Shown in pieces: positions 32,159 to 44,365 of a stretch of 64,000 bases of DNA. Source of the DNA: Limonium bicolor (taxonomy: Eukaryota > Streptophyta > Magnoliopsida > Caryophyllales > Plumbaginaceae); assembly GCA_023374045.1 (NCBI GenBank), contig CM041782.1, positions 252,177,810-252,241,809 of the forward strand. The letters run 5' to 3'. Positions within the stretch are counted from its first letter, which is position 1, and every line of letters begins with the position of its first letter. Both the position numbers and the translations under genes were made by a program. The notes beneath the pieces are model-generated. The model was not told the origin of the DNA. It ran no database searches and saw only the letters and a program-made list of their open reading frames with translations.

Positions 32159-35100
32159 TGAAATACCCCGTAATTAAAAATAGTGATTAATTAGGCTAAT
32201 GAGTAATTTAGAAGCTTAATTAAGTATAAATAATCATGAGGGAACAAATCCCGAAGAAAACGGATCCCTAAAATGGATTAAAAACACTAACGAACCTTAA
32301 AGCACGTTTTTCGAGGTAACCGGAAAAACGTGTCTTTAAGCGGGTCAAATAGACTCGTAACAATTTTGGTCAACTAAATAATCATTAATAAATATTAGTG
32401 AATCTTTAGAACCAATAAAATCAATAAAACGAGAAATTAGTAAAAACTGTCAAAAACGGGAAGTTGTGGGGTAGAAACACAAATAACCAAAACTTATGTG
32501 TCCACTTTTAAAATAAAAATGTAGACTGTTTGTGTGTGTGGGCTGCCATCCGATGGGCTCCCCCTCCCTCTCTCACACTCCCTCACACTCTCTTCTTATT
32601 TACAAACAAACAAAATAATTAAAAGCAAAAAGTAAAACACTAAAGTAACTCCCTCACTCACACTCTCTCTCTCTCCTACCTCACACTCCCTCCTCTCTCG
32701 TACAGCACTCCTCCTCCCTTCTCTGATTTCTTCTCCTTCTTCCAGGCGACAGCCATGGAGAATTAGCAAACCCCCCATAAAACCTCTACTTCCTCCTCTT
32801 GTTACTCCATCAAACTTGCTCCAAAAATTATAAAAATACCACCGTTGTCTTCCTCTCATCAAGGGGAACAATCCTCTCTTTTCAAAACCCGAAAAGCAAC
32901 ACTTTCGTTTTCATGGGTATACCCCATTTGGAGCTTCAAGACCACCATTAGAGGGCCCTCCTTCTCCTCTTTGGTTTAAGGTAAAAAGAAATCCGAAATC
33001 ACTTCCTTTTCTTGCTCTCATTTGCAAAATAAAGATTTCAAGTTTTGAACTCCTTGCTCCTTGTGTATCTAGTCGATTTTGGCATTGTTGGTGGAGCTGA
33101 TATCATACTCTTGTGCCATTCCAAACACTACCTACACCCTTGGAAGGTAATGTAATTTCTAAACCCTAAAACCTACATTAAAGCTTGAAGAACGGTTAGG
33201 GTTAATTTTAGTATTAAAATGGTGTATTGAAATGTATTTGTGAATGGGTTGTAGTGTTAGAGGATTTGGTTTGACAAAACCGGTGGGAAGAGAAAAGAAA
33301 GAAAGAAGGAAGAAGAAGGAAGGAGAGAAAGAAAACTAGAGGAGAAACAAGGTAAATTGTACTTACCTTTGTGTAGTCTTGCACGTGCTTGTGTAACAGT
33401 TTTTAGAAGAGTAAAATTTGTATTGCAAAATGGTAATGGACAATAGTGTAGTGTAGAGGAAGAAATGAGTTGTGTGGAAGTTTTAAAAGACATATAAAAA
33501 CTGTCAAAACATAGTTGGGAATTGATTGTGTTGTGCAGGAATTTTTTAAGGGTGTTTAGTATTGGTGTTTGTGTAAGAGAGCTTGTATATTGCTGCTGTT
33601 CTCAAACAGGAGAAATAAGTGTTGAATTGTGAACTAAAAACATGTGGTGAGAGTGTAAAAATATAGGGGAGACTATGGCAAAATTTGCCTAGAACTAGAA
33701 CACTTAGTGAATTAGAAACTAGGTGACTAAAATGTGTTGTAACAGAATTTAAAAGGAGCTGTCTAGTTGGTAGGTTTGGAGAGATAACTAGTGTATTGCA
33801 AGTTTTGGAAATGACATTATAAGAGGGAGCTAAAGATGAAGAAGGTGAGAGTTAAAATCTGTAGCAAATGCAACTTAGTAAAATAGTGTAAGTGCTGAAA
33901 TGGGAACTTAAGAAAATGGGTGAGTGAATTCGTATAAAAGGGTGTAACAGATTGGTAATGGAATTAAACATGTTTAGGTGTCTAATTAGGTGCTAAAATA
34001 TGTAGAATTAAATGTAGGAACAATGGGGGATTAATTTGACAAAGTTGGGAATGTAACAGATTTTGAAAATGTAAAACCTGTTGAATCAGTAGCAGGGTCT
34101 GGGACTTAAGTCTAGGACTAAGTCCCGGACCAGGGTGCAAAATCATACCGAGAGTTACAGCAGGTGGTGGTCCGGGACTTAAGTCCCATACAAGGACCCT
34201 GACCACCCCTATAAAATAGGCCGAGAGTTTTTCAAAGTTTAGGTCCGGGACTTACCCCTTGTAAGAGGACCCGGACCAGGGTATTAAAACTAGCCGAGAC
34301 TTTCTAACCATTTGGGTCCGGGACTTGACCCTTGTACAAGGTCCCGGACCATACCATTAAAAGAGGCCGAGACTTAGACCATGAGTTGGTCCGGGACTTA
34401 AGACCTGGACAAGGTCCCGGACCAACCTAAAATTGTAAAACTAAGTACATTAAATGGGTATTAAGGTAAGGAAGGGAATGGTAATGATAGTATAAGATAA
34501 TTAGGACTTAACTGAGGATGTTTAAAGGTCATTAAGAGTATAAACAAGTTTTGAAACTAAGAGAGAGTAAGTAAACCTTATGTAAGTATAAGAAATGTAA
34601 AGGTATAGTAAGTATGAGTTAGGAAACAAAAGAGTAATCGAGTTTGGTTAATGATAGTTAGATTAATCATTCAATTGTATGTATATCATAGGATTGATTT
34701 GTGAACACCGGAGGAATGTTGGGACAAGTACGACGGTGAACGGTATGAATTCCTCATGCCCCGTATGCTATCTTGGTTACTCTGATTTGTGTGTTGTGTG
34801 CTAATTGATCACCAATTAAGATAAATGCATGAATCGGAGTTACTATGCATACTTGTGGATATGTAGTGCTGTATATTGTGAATGTTTTTCTTAAATCTTA
34901 GTTTGTATAATTCATGAAATGTATGGATGAATATGAGTGTGTGTATGTATGATATATTGTATTGTGACCGATTGTGATTGTGCTTGGACTTCTAACTTAT
35001 TCTTAACAAGCTAACCAATCTAACTTAAATTGGTAATTAAATTGGAATGAGTAGAAGTCCGATATAGTTTCGGCCAGGCGTGAGGATGAGGAGACACAAG

Positions 35101-36078
35101 AGGTTGGATCTGATTCCTGACTCTTAAACTGGTCCGCAGCCCAAATCCCTTAAGTGGGTAGCATCCCAGATTGGTGAGTCAAGTAAATCCCGGAGGTGGG
35201 ACGGAGTAGTCCCCAAGGCCGGAGGTCATACCGACTTAACTTGAGTATAAGTAAGTAAGTAAGATGAGTAAGTAAGTAAATGAAAGTAAGTAAGTTCAAG
35301 TAAGAGAAAGTAAAGTGAAATGAGTAAAAGAGTAAATAGCACTCCGATTAACCCGAATGCGTAATTTGGCTAACGTTGTGAAGGTAAGCATTGTGTGCAT
35401 TATTGTATGGATGCCTTGAGTTGTATAATGTATTGTATATGCATGAATGTTGAATGTAAAGCATGTATGTATGAAATTAACGAACCGCATGTTTAGTGGA
35501 CGTCAAATAGTCGGCGTGCCCTAGCTAGCACGCGGTATATGCAGAGTTCATGCGCAGCTTTTGCTGAGCCCCTTGGGGCGATGTTTTTACTACACACAGG
35601 TACTCGCGAAGGTTGAAGATGAGGAAGAGGATGTAGCTAGTTTCTTTTGATTTCTTTTTGGATTGTAAGCATTGAATTATGATTGGTGTACTAAGTAGTA
35701 CACGGCTGTAAGTTTTTGTTAGCCGGTGTACCATGGGGTACACCTTTTTGAATAGTGGAAGTATTGGATTGGGGGTATAGATGAGTAGCTTGTAGGAACT
35801 CATTCTTTTGGGAAGTTTGAATTGGGATGTAATTGAATACACTTAAATACTCGGTGATCCATTGATGTAAGTATTCGGTATTTTGGTAAGTAATATAGTA
35901 GCTCGGTATATTATGTTCATCAGACCGTTACTATAAGTAAGGTAAGCCTAGCTAGCCGTATGGGCGGTTAGCGGCGTTGTATCACCCGCCGTAGTAAGTA
36001 GTAGTCTTCCGCTGTGTACTGATAGGATTAAGAGGATGATTGGACGGTAAGCACAGGATTAACGGTTGGGGTGTTACA
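32159..36078 (+). repeat. 3' LTR of element B (3.9 kb)
   Basis: Near-identical partner of 21675-25602 with a few substitutions and small indels. It contains the palindrome array at 34094-34428. It ends GGGGTGTTACA at 36078, followed by the target duplication CTCAA. Confidence 0.95.
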
Positions 36079-38068
36079 CTCAAACTTCTCAAGGTTATAC
36101 CTTCTAGTTCACTCCTTAGTTATTACAAGGCATAATACCCCATTTACTACCAACTTTTGCACAATTGTTAACACATCTCATACCGTGACTTTGGTGCATC
36201 TAAGACAACCATTTGATCTCTAAATCCTCTAAGACAATCCCTAGATCACTCTAACACTCAAGAACACCTTAATTCCTTTTCTTTCACCAATTTAACCGTT
36301 AACAATCCCTAGTACAACCTAGGTCACACTACTTCATCAAAGCACCTAAAACTTTTAGTCTCTCAACTAAATTTTGACATGGCTTCTCTAGCACATTCTT
36401 ACACCCAAACACTTAGTTTTTCGCCACTAAACAATCAAAAACATTCAACTCCACAAGGAATGTTCTTTACACACAAACTGCACTTAAACTACAAGCATTA
36501 AACTTAAATTGCTTGGCACTTAGGCCCTTAAATGACATGGCTCTTAGGCCCTTAAATAACATAAATCTTAAACACTGAATTTCCCACATATATAATGCTT
36601 TCAACCTGCAAATACACACATCAATCTCATATGCCCTCATAATCCACCTTGTGGTTATTGTACTAACTCATTTTCCTTTGGCTCTTTAAATTGTTTATAA
36701 AACAATACAAACTCAATTTCCTAAGGTACTAAACTACATTAGGATAGATCATTTACCTTTTTCCTCTTCTAGATTTTCCTCTCTTGTTTTCTCTTGTTTT
36801 TCTTGATTTAAAATCGGCAAGGACTTTTGTTCACTTGGCAATCTTCTAATCAATGTACAAATAAGGGTAATGAGTATTAAGTATTACACCTAAACTCATG
36901 GAACAAACCCTAAGTCACAATGAGTACTTAATGTACTTAGAATTGATGTTTACCTTTAGAATTTGGAATGGACTTTGACATGGAAACAAGGTAAGAACTC
37001 CTTCTAGTTCCTTTGGAGATTAAAACAAGACTAATTCAAGGATCAAAACAAAACCCCATGAGAAGCCATTTTCGGTAATGTACAAAAATGGAGGAAACTT
37101 GATTTTTCTATGACTTTTCTTACCTTGATGCAAAGGAGAGTAGTAAGGTTCAAGAAGATGAGCTTTTCCCCCTTTAATGGAGTTTCTCCATGGAATCAAA
37201 CTTGAGCTTTTTAAGTTTTGAAAAGAAGGGATTGAAGGCCTTTGTCTAACTAGCACAAATATGGTCTAAGATTTTGATTTAGAGCATGAAGTTGGATTTG
37301 GAAAGGAATTGAAGTTTGGAGAAGATGAAGAACCATGGGGTCTGCTCCTTTACGCGAGGAAGAAGAGAGGATGAAGGTGGTGACTGGTTGGGAGGAAAAT
37401 AAATGAGAGGAGAAGAGAGAGAAGAGAGTAAAGTGAAAGTAAATATATGTTACTTTTCAAATAGTGAATTTCCTCCTCCTTTCCTCTATTTTAAACATGC
37501 TGAATGAGTTAGGTGATGAGTCACCATGTCAAAAACAGCCCCCTTATGTTATTTAGGTACTAGTTTGACCATTGACCACTTAAAGGAGATTAAAGACTTA
37601 AATTGGGCACTATTTGGGTACTATTCATAATTAGTGCACATATTTGTGAAATTTTTGGTTTCCTATTGATTTAGGATTCCTAATGTGATACTAAGTAGTA
37701 CACATGTTGATTAAGGTATAATCTTGGGCATTTAGCCACTCAAAACTCATTTTCAAGACAATTTTTCAAAAACGTGCTTTAAGACTCCTTAAAGCACAAT
37801 TTGTGTTTAAACTCGTTTTTGAGCTTAGTTTTATTTGGTAATTGATTTAACATGTTCATTAGCATGTTAATAAGGTCTAAGAATGACATTTAGGTCTTAA
37901 ACAAGGTTACACCAAGTCTAGAGCAAGTATTTGCTTAAATTGACTTTATGGTGTTTTCTTGTGTTTTCTTTGGTTTAAATTGTGTATCAATGTTTCTTAA
38001 GGACTTAATTAGCCTTAGAAAATAATAATTACATAATTAATTAACACTTTAAGGTTTGGGGTATTTCA
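36079..38068 (-). repeat. LTR D, right fragment
   Basis: It continues LTR D after the element B insertion and ends at 38068 with GGGGTATTTCA, the complement of the TGAAATACCCC start. Blocks such as TTAGGCCCTTAAATGACA (36513-36560) and the leader with GGTAA complements are shared with LTRs K and H/I. No protein gene is seen; short open frames are chance. Confidence 0.75.
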
Positions 38069-38410
38069 TTTTCTATCCCGACTAAATTTGGGACACTTAT
38101 CATCCCTTAAATCACCAAATCGGGACATATACTGTCCGGAATTCTACTGCGGCACCACATAAACCGTCCCGACTTGCGGGTTTCAGAAACTTTTCTGGCT
38201 AGAAATCAAAATCAGGGCATAAACCGTCCTGATTTCTACTTTCACACCAAGGTCTTTGTCCCAAAATCTGGCCCCGCATTCAATTTTCTATTGTCACACC
38301 CTGAAAGAACGTGATTAATATATGGTCATTCATGAAGGAAGAGATCCAGAACAAAAGGGCACGGAACACAATTAAGCTCTCCGATTCATATCATCTGCTA
38401 GATATCACAT

Positions 38411-39165
38411 GACCACACAACAATATGGCGTTGATCTCAGCATTTTTAAAGAGGTGGCAGCTCGATACAAATTCTTTCCACATACCATTTGGTGAGATGA
38501 CAAACACCCTACACGATGTGTAGATGTTACTTCAAATCCCCATCGTTGGTAGTGCTGTTTAGGGAAACCCATCCACTACTAAGCTTAAGACAACAATGGC
38601 CAAGTGTCTTCCTTTTGGGGAGAATGTTGAGTAGATGACAAACACGCTATGGCATAGTGGTATTGTAGTGATTTCACATTTGATTGACCACTTTGCTGTT
38701 GTAGCGAATAATCCAATGAAGTAGGTGTGCAGGTGGCATTTATATGTCATTGGTGCTATTTGCTGGAAAGGAGCTTAGACCACATGCGTTTTGGTTAGTC
38801 ACCCCCTTGAGAAATGCTACTAGGCTGGACACGTATGCTTGGGGAGCAGGTGCTCTAGCTTGGCTGTATCACCAGCTTGGAATGACATCTAGTGTAAACT
38901 CAATTAGGATTTCTGGTTGCATGACGCTGCTTGAGGTATGTGTTTAAATTTTCAGCTGGTATTGGAACACTCATTCGTTATCGTAATGTTTAACATCAAT
39001 AATATTAATGACTTTGGGATTGGGCGTACTTCCGTCAAGGTATGCCAGAGGAGGAGCTTACAACTATTGCGCATGGGATTGATGAAGTATTCAGCACCCT
39101 GTCTATATGGGATTCGTATTCGCACCAGTACGGTACATCATGGTGTTATTGCAATTATGCTGTGA
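38411..39165 (+). pseudogene. Plant mobile domain (PMD, aminotransferase-like) pseudogene
   Basis: Translation with stops gives LISAFLKRWQLDTNSFHIPFG, EMTNTLHDV, MLLQIPIVG, then LRNATRLDTYAWGAGALAWL and SGCMTLLE, and later MPEEELTTIAHGIDEVF. The order (RW-x-xTNSFH, GEMT-x-TL-x-DV, MLL-x-IPI-x-G, WGAGALAWLY, GC-x-x-LLE) is that of PMD proteins, found in plant MAIN/MAIL genes and in many transposons. At least four in-frame stops in the first 300 bases and at least one frameshift show it is dead. A short GTATGTG...TTTTCAG segment near 38937-38956 might be an intron. Confidence 0.6.
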
Positions 39166-39469
39166 TGCTATTTTGGATTTCTACTATTAAACGCTTTCTT
39201 TGATTTGTAAGTGTTGACATTTGTGTTGTATTAATCTTAGAGTTCTGTTGGATTTACATTTATAGTATTTATGTTATGTTATACATATGTTGGATGTATT
39301 CTTCTCAAAAGTATGCGTACAAAACTTACAGGCACACTTAAACCGACACAACACATAAATTAACAACCATAATACGTAAAACAGTTAAACAATGTATATC
39401 CAAAAATTTTTAAATTTGGGACATACAATGAAAAGAAAATTAATCTTTTTGGATATAAAATGTCCGGAT

Positions 39470-39720
39470 TTGTAGGTTCACCAAATTATGCAAAATCAAG
39501 AAAAATAAAGTCCCAAACTAAGAAAAATCAAGACAAATAAAGTCCCAAAGTAAGATAAATCAGGACAAATAATGTCTTGAACCATGAAAAATTAGGACAA
39601 AAAGAGTCATGGACTGAGCAAATTGAGGACAAATAAAGTCCCGAACAATGCAAAATTACGACATAATGTGTCCCATATTTTACTTCCATGGAACAAATAA
39701 AGTCCCAACAAACGTTATTA
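39470..39720 (+). repeat. Degenerate tandem repeats (GGACAAATAAAGTCCC type)
   Basis: About six units of roughly 40 bases, each with a short palindrome-like GGACAAATAAAGTCCC core and an AA-rich spacer (CAAAATCAAG or TGAAAAATTAG). Possible subterminal repeats of the surrounding block. Confidence 0.6.
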
Positions 39721-39785
39721 TTTTTTAACCTATATTTACATTATGTTTCCTAAATTCTTCCACCACTTTTTGTACAATATCATGT

Positions 39786-40196
39786 TACTATTTTAGTTAC
39801 CCACTAATACCATGTTGATCATAGACCCTATCATGTTACTATTACCAATAACCATCATTATATTGTTCATCATTGACCCAATCATGTTACTGTTATTGAT
39901 ACCCATCATTATATTGTTACGGATTGGCCCTAACATGTTACCGTTACCGATAAGATTTTGTACGCTAGGATTGTATATGGTACGAAATAAGAAAAAGTTT
40001 CCGTTTGAAATTAACTTACATACTTTTACTATCATGACTAGCTTGTACCATGTGGCTGTTACTGATAAGATTTTGTAAGCTGGGACTGTATACGGTACAA
40101 AATGAGAAAAAGTTACTATTTTTTAACCTTATTACTTTTACTGGCATAACTAGCTTGTACCATGTTACTATTACCGATAAGATTTCGCACGCTAGG
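39786..40196 (+). repeat. Two adjacent tandem repeats of about 60 and 100 bases
   Basis: The first set repeats ATCATGTTACT...ACCATCATTATATTGTT about three times (39800-39930). The second repeats GATAAGATTTTGTA...GGTACRAAATRAGAAAAAGTT two to three times (39945-40196). The last copy is interrupted by LTR E at 40197. Confidence 0.65.
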
Positions 40197-42413
40197 TGAA
40201 ATACTCCGAACTTAAATGTGTTTAATAATTGTGTAATTATGATATTCTAAGGCTAATTAAGTCCTTAAGAACATTGGTGAAGAAAGAGAAACCAAAAAGG
40301 AAAAGGAAAATGCGTAAAAGTCACAAAACGTAAAAACGCGCGTTATGTAATCATAGGAGGTGTATAACCTCGACTAGGTTCCTAGATGGATTCCTAAGGC
40401 TAAATCATGCCTAAATAACATGTGGGAATAAATCCCAAAGAAAACGGATCCATATAGTGGATTAAAAACGCAACCGAAGTCTTAAAGCACATTTTTTTAG
40501 AAAGCCCGAAAACATGACTTTAAGTGGTTAAACGGAATGGTAAAAATTATAGTTGATCATATAACTATAATTAAACATGGATGAAGGGTTAAGAACCATT
40601 AAAATAAAAGAAACGAGAAAAATCTGGAAAACGGGCCCGGTTAGTGAATAGTGCCAAACCGAGAAATTTAGGAGTGTTTCTTGCAAAAAGACGAAAATGC
40701 CCCTCCCTCACTAATTATAGGGGCGGTTTTTATACATGTTCCAGCACTCTCCTCTCACAGTTAATAAGCTAGCTTATTATTAAAAGATGACATAAGTCAA
40801 AAGTAGAAAAAGGTACATATACCCCTTTTGTTCTCTCTCTCTTCCATTTCCCCTCTCTCTCATTTCTTTTCCTTTCTCCAGTAGACTTTCCCACCCTCTC
40901 TCTGCCGATTTCTTCCTCCTCCAGCTCCCTCACGTTTTGCAAGCTTTCTCCCTTGGCTTCCACACCTTTCTTTGTTTGCCCAAGCTTCCACGAAGCTCCA
41001 AACACAAAATAACTACATATTCTTCTTCACCTCATCGAGGGCTATCTTTTCCTCTTTTCCAAATATCAAAAGGATGAAGTTGACCTCCATGGAGATAGCC
41101 CATTTGAAGAGAAAATCAGATTTTATGGAGCTAGGTTGCCTCCTCTTTCATCCACGGTAAGAAAAATCACAAAAATCCATCTCTTCCTTCATTTCCTTTA
41201 AGACCAAAATTTGTCCAGTTCTAAACCTACATTGTTGTTCCTATTCTAGATTTTTTTGTCTTCAAAAGAGGTGATGGATCCTTGCTTTGTTGCTTGCCCA
41301 AAACTCCATTCTAGAACTTCAAGGTAATGCCCTAATTTTAGTGTTTTAAACCCTCTTGTTGAACTCTAGGGTTATTCAATAAGGCTAGGTGAATTACTTA
41401 GCACTCATTATCTCTATTTAATATTGATTATAAGTGAGCAAGAGCGACATTTCCCTTTGGCCGGTTTCAATCAAGAGAAAAGAAGGGAAGAGAAAAGAGA
41501 CTTGTGAATTTTAAGGTAATTAAACTACCCTAATGTTTACCCTTAAATGCCCTTGAAGGTTTGGGTTTGGGTAACTAAAAGAATGAACCAAAATATGAGC
41601 TGGAATTGTGTTGGGTAGATATGAGGAAGAGTTTTGTTTATGCTTAAGACAATGGCAAGTTGTTGTGTGATTTAAGAGCCAAGTAATTTATGACTTGTGC
41701 ATTTTGATGGTATTAATGAATATTTGGAGGAAAAATTATGTGCTGGTAGAATCCTTTATGGATTTGGTTAGTTGAGCTTGAATTTTGTTAGCTTGAGTTG
41801 AATTATGAATATTTTGGTTTAGGTGATGAAGATGATGAAATTTGGATTAGTTAGTATAGTAACGAAGTTATGGCGAAATTTCTGTAGGAATCACATGCTC
41901 TAGGTGCTGTTATGAACTTGAGGAACCTAAGTTTGTTTAGGAGAAAGTGGAGTGTAAATGAGTGGATTAAACCTACCAAACTAGAGTATAAGATGTGGGG
42001 AAATTGTGCAAAAAATCTGTAGCAATAAGTAATATGAATGTTTAGGTTTCCTAGAGAGGAACTAAGGTGTGGAACTTGAAAAATAATGAATATGATGGGG
42101 AAATAGAGATGAATGTACTAGAAAGGATTTGGAATGATCAAATGGATGGGAGAAGGTTGAAAACTGTCATAATGTGAAAAAATGGAAATAGAGAGTGTTT
42201 GGGGATGCACTAGTGTTCATAATGTGAAAAAATGAGAGATGTGAATTTGTCTAATTGAGCAAGAATTGAGTAATGGTTTGACCAATGGTTTAGGAAGGTT
42301 TACTGTATGTTTAAGGTGTTATAACATGTTTGGAAACATATGGAAAGATTAGGAAAAGAATGGGTAAGGTTTGAGGTGGGAATGGCAATTGAAAAATGGC
42401 ATTTTAACCGCTT
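40197..42413 (+). repeat. LTR E, left part (split by CACTA insertion)
   Basis: It starts TGAAATACTCCGAAC and has the standard LTR layout of this window: CT-rich leader (40820-40960) and donor-like GGTAA motifs at 41158, 41322 and 41514, then AT-rich sequence with AAAATCTGTAGCA. It stops at 42413, where CACTA begins, and resumes at 51136 in a palindromic-array segment. No internal region or partner LTR is visible. Confidence 0.75.
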
Positions 42414-42423
42414 CACTAGTAGA

Positions 42424-42700
42424 AAAAAAAACCCTATTTCGGCGGTTCCAATGGGCCTATTTCGGCGGTTGTGAACCGCCGAAATGAGCACCGCCGAAAT
42501 AGGTGTACCTATCTCGGCGGTTCTAAGAGAACAACCGCCGAGATAGACCTATGGGATTGACCGATGCTGAGTTTGACCATGAGTCTATCTCGGCGGTTGT
42601 TCTCTAAGAACCGCCGAGATAGACTCATGGTCAAACTCAGCATCGGTCAATCCCATGGGTCTATCTCGGCGGTTGTGCTCTAAGAACCGCCGAGATAGGG
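42424..42700. repeat. Left subterminal CACTA array with a long hairpin
   Basis: Repeated TATTTCGGCGGTT and TATCTCGGCGGTT units in both orientations. From 42509 to about 42697 two near-perfect inverted arms of about 90 bases face each other around TTCTCT near 42603. Each arm contains GGTTGACCGATGCTGAG-like unique sequence, so this is one long hairpin rather than just short repeats. Confidence 0.85.
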
Positions 42701-43055
42701 TTATTTTTTTTGTTTTTTTCCATCCTAGCTTATATATATATATATATAATATATATATATATAGATTATATAATATATATATATATTCACCGCATTTGTT
42801 TCAATGAGACCTGTAATAAAGCTTCATCCATACAGGGAGCTCCAGCACACATTTTAAAAGTTATAAAAGCTCCTAATTAATACCAACGACGCACCACAAT
42901 TTGAGAGTTAACAAAACCAATGAAATTACACTTATTTACACACTTTCATTACAAAAAAAACAACATTACAATTCAAATCTATCATTACACCATCCACAAG
43001 TGTACAGAGTTACAATTACATACTCCAAAAAGTTCACAAAACATCTTCATGATCA

Positions 43056-43720
43056 TCAATTCATTAAACTTGTGCAGACGAACTCTGACCATTCCTTAGG
43101 CATCTCAACAATTTGAGCATCATCATACTGACCACCTTTGAACACTTCTTCGTAAGCCTTGAAAAAAAATGAACATTAATCTAAAACGTACAAGTCTAAC
43201 AACATGTAAAGAGCATAACTGAAACTTTCAAAGAATGTTACCTTGTCTAACGAGTGCTCTGGTAAAAGGTTCGACGCTCCTACTATGTCACTCATGAATC
43301 TCATGACATAGTATCCACATTCTGAACCCCCAGGCTGCACCGGACACTATACAAACACACATATTGACAGTTATAAACAAGTTTAAACATTATAACACAA
43401 ATTTATCAATTAATAGAGTACCTTGACTAGGTTCCAAGGGATGTCACGCTTCATTGTTTTATTCTGGAGAGATAATGCAGCTCTCATGGAACTATATACA
43501 TCAGCAATATATATAGTTTTAAGCATCAGTAGCAAGTTATGAAATAGTTAATGTTAAGTAATAATAATTGTTGTTTACGATAACAAACTAATTACCCCAG
43601 TATTGCGGTGGAGATCTTCGGTCTCTTGGCAGCCTTACCAAGTGAGTCAAATTGCAAGATTCGTGGGTGCTTCAACATCACCAGCACAAGCAATGACCAA
43701 TGTCGATTGTCCACAAATTA
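43056..43720 (-). CDS. Ulp1/C48-like cysteine peptidase, 3' exons of CACTA gene
   Basis: On the minus strand four exons with GT...AG junctions can be read: about 43596-43720, 43422-43491, 43242-43346 and 43056-43157 (stop TGA 43056-43058). They carry the catalytic histidine in RHWSLLVLVM, the aspartate in ILQFDSLGK, and the catalytic cysteine in PGGSECGYYVMRFMSDI. This His-Asp-Cys order is that of Ulp1 (SUMO-deconjugating) peptidases. Such domains are common in plant CACTA elements, where their role is unclear. Exon phases agree across all four junctions and I see no stop, so this end looks intact. The upstream boundary of the first exon is uncertain. Confidence 0.75.
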
Positions 43721-44049
43721 CACAATGTGTTGTAATCATCAAGCAACTAACACAAACTATATGTTTTAGATAATACTAAGAGAAATAGTCAAATATCATA
43801 CCCTGAATGATATGGCATCATAATAAATGACTTGTTAGAACATTCAAAGAGCACTCACCAAAGTCATCACAACCACAAACATTCCAACAATGGCAGCAAC
43901 CAACAATTAAAATAAATCAATTCTTTACTAGCTAACTGAAAACCAATTGCAAATTTAGATCATCAAATCAACATTTTCAATTCTCCACTGTATAAGTTCA
44001 AACCGGTTTAGAGATTAACAAAGAATTGAGAGTTAAAATACGTACTTGT

Positions 44050-44365
44050 TTTTTAAGGATTTATGGACAGGGGAGACTGGTGCCTGAGAGGTAGGCTTCT
44101 GTGCGAGAGATGCAGCAATACCACTTCTGATATGTCTCTGCAAGGGAGCAACAAAAAATAAATTACAAAAGAAATGCATCAACAAATATGGAATAAAGCT
44201 AAATTATGTACTAGCACTTATATTTAAATACATAATTGCATTTAGTAAACAAAAAATAAGGTTTAGTTACTTACTTGTGCACAGAGGAGGAAAGTGCAAC
44301 GGTAATGGAAGAAGGCGGGAAACAAGAGAGGTGATTCACGAACTTGAATGTAGTGAGACCTGATA
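44050..44365 (-). CDS. Probable upstream exons of the CACTA Ulp1-like gene
   Basis: Two minus-strand stretches without stops and with plausible splice sites: about 44275-44360 (ending CACAA|GTAAGTAAC) and about 44050-44142 (after TTGCAG). The second encodes HIRSGIAASLAQKPTSQAPV. I recognise no domain. Placement in the same gene is inferred from strand and proximity. Confidence 0.35.

Larger units (their letters stand above)
21675..36078 (+). mobile_element. Element B: complete Ty3/Gypsy chromovirus (Tekay-like) with an intact AlkB ORF
   Basis: Full element of 14.4 kb: 5' LTR 21675-25602, primer-binding site, gag with two small introns, AlkB inside a third proposed intron, pol with chromodomain, two polypurine tracts, 3' LTR 32159-36078. 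The 5-bp target duplication CTCAA is at 21670-21674 and 36079-36083. The two LTRs are very similar by eye; in one 237-base stretch I noted about three differences. That implies a fairly recent insertion. gag and pol nevertheless carry at least four nonsense codons and a frameshift, so it is not autonomous. It is inserted in LTR D. Confidence 0.95.
38069..40196. mobile_element. DNA-transposon-like block carrying a PMD pseudogene, bounded by LTRs D and E
   Basis: The block has short degenerate repeats near both sides: GGGACATATACTGTCC-like motifs at 38080-38240 and GGACAAATAAAGTCCC-like motifs at 39500-39720. These could be subterminal repeats of a non-autonomous DNA transposon. I could not find convincing terminal inverted repeats or a target duplication, so the limits given are simply the neighbouring LTR ends. 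It contains PMD remnants and two tandem-repeat tracts. Confidence 0.4.

Noticed and set aside
42733..42790. TA-rich microsatellite as a possible regulatory site
   Set aside because: Simple AT repeat near the CACTA subterminal array; nothing beyond a simple repeat can be supported.
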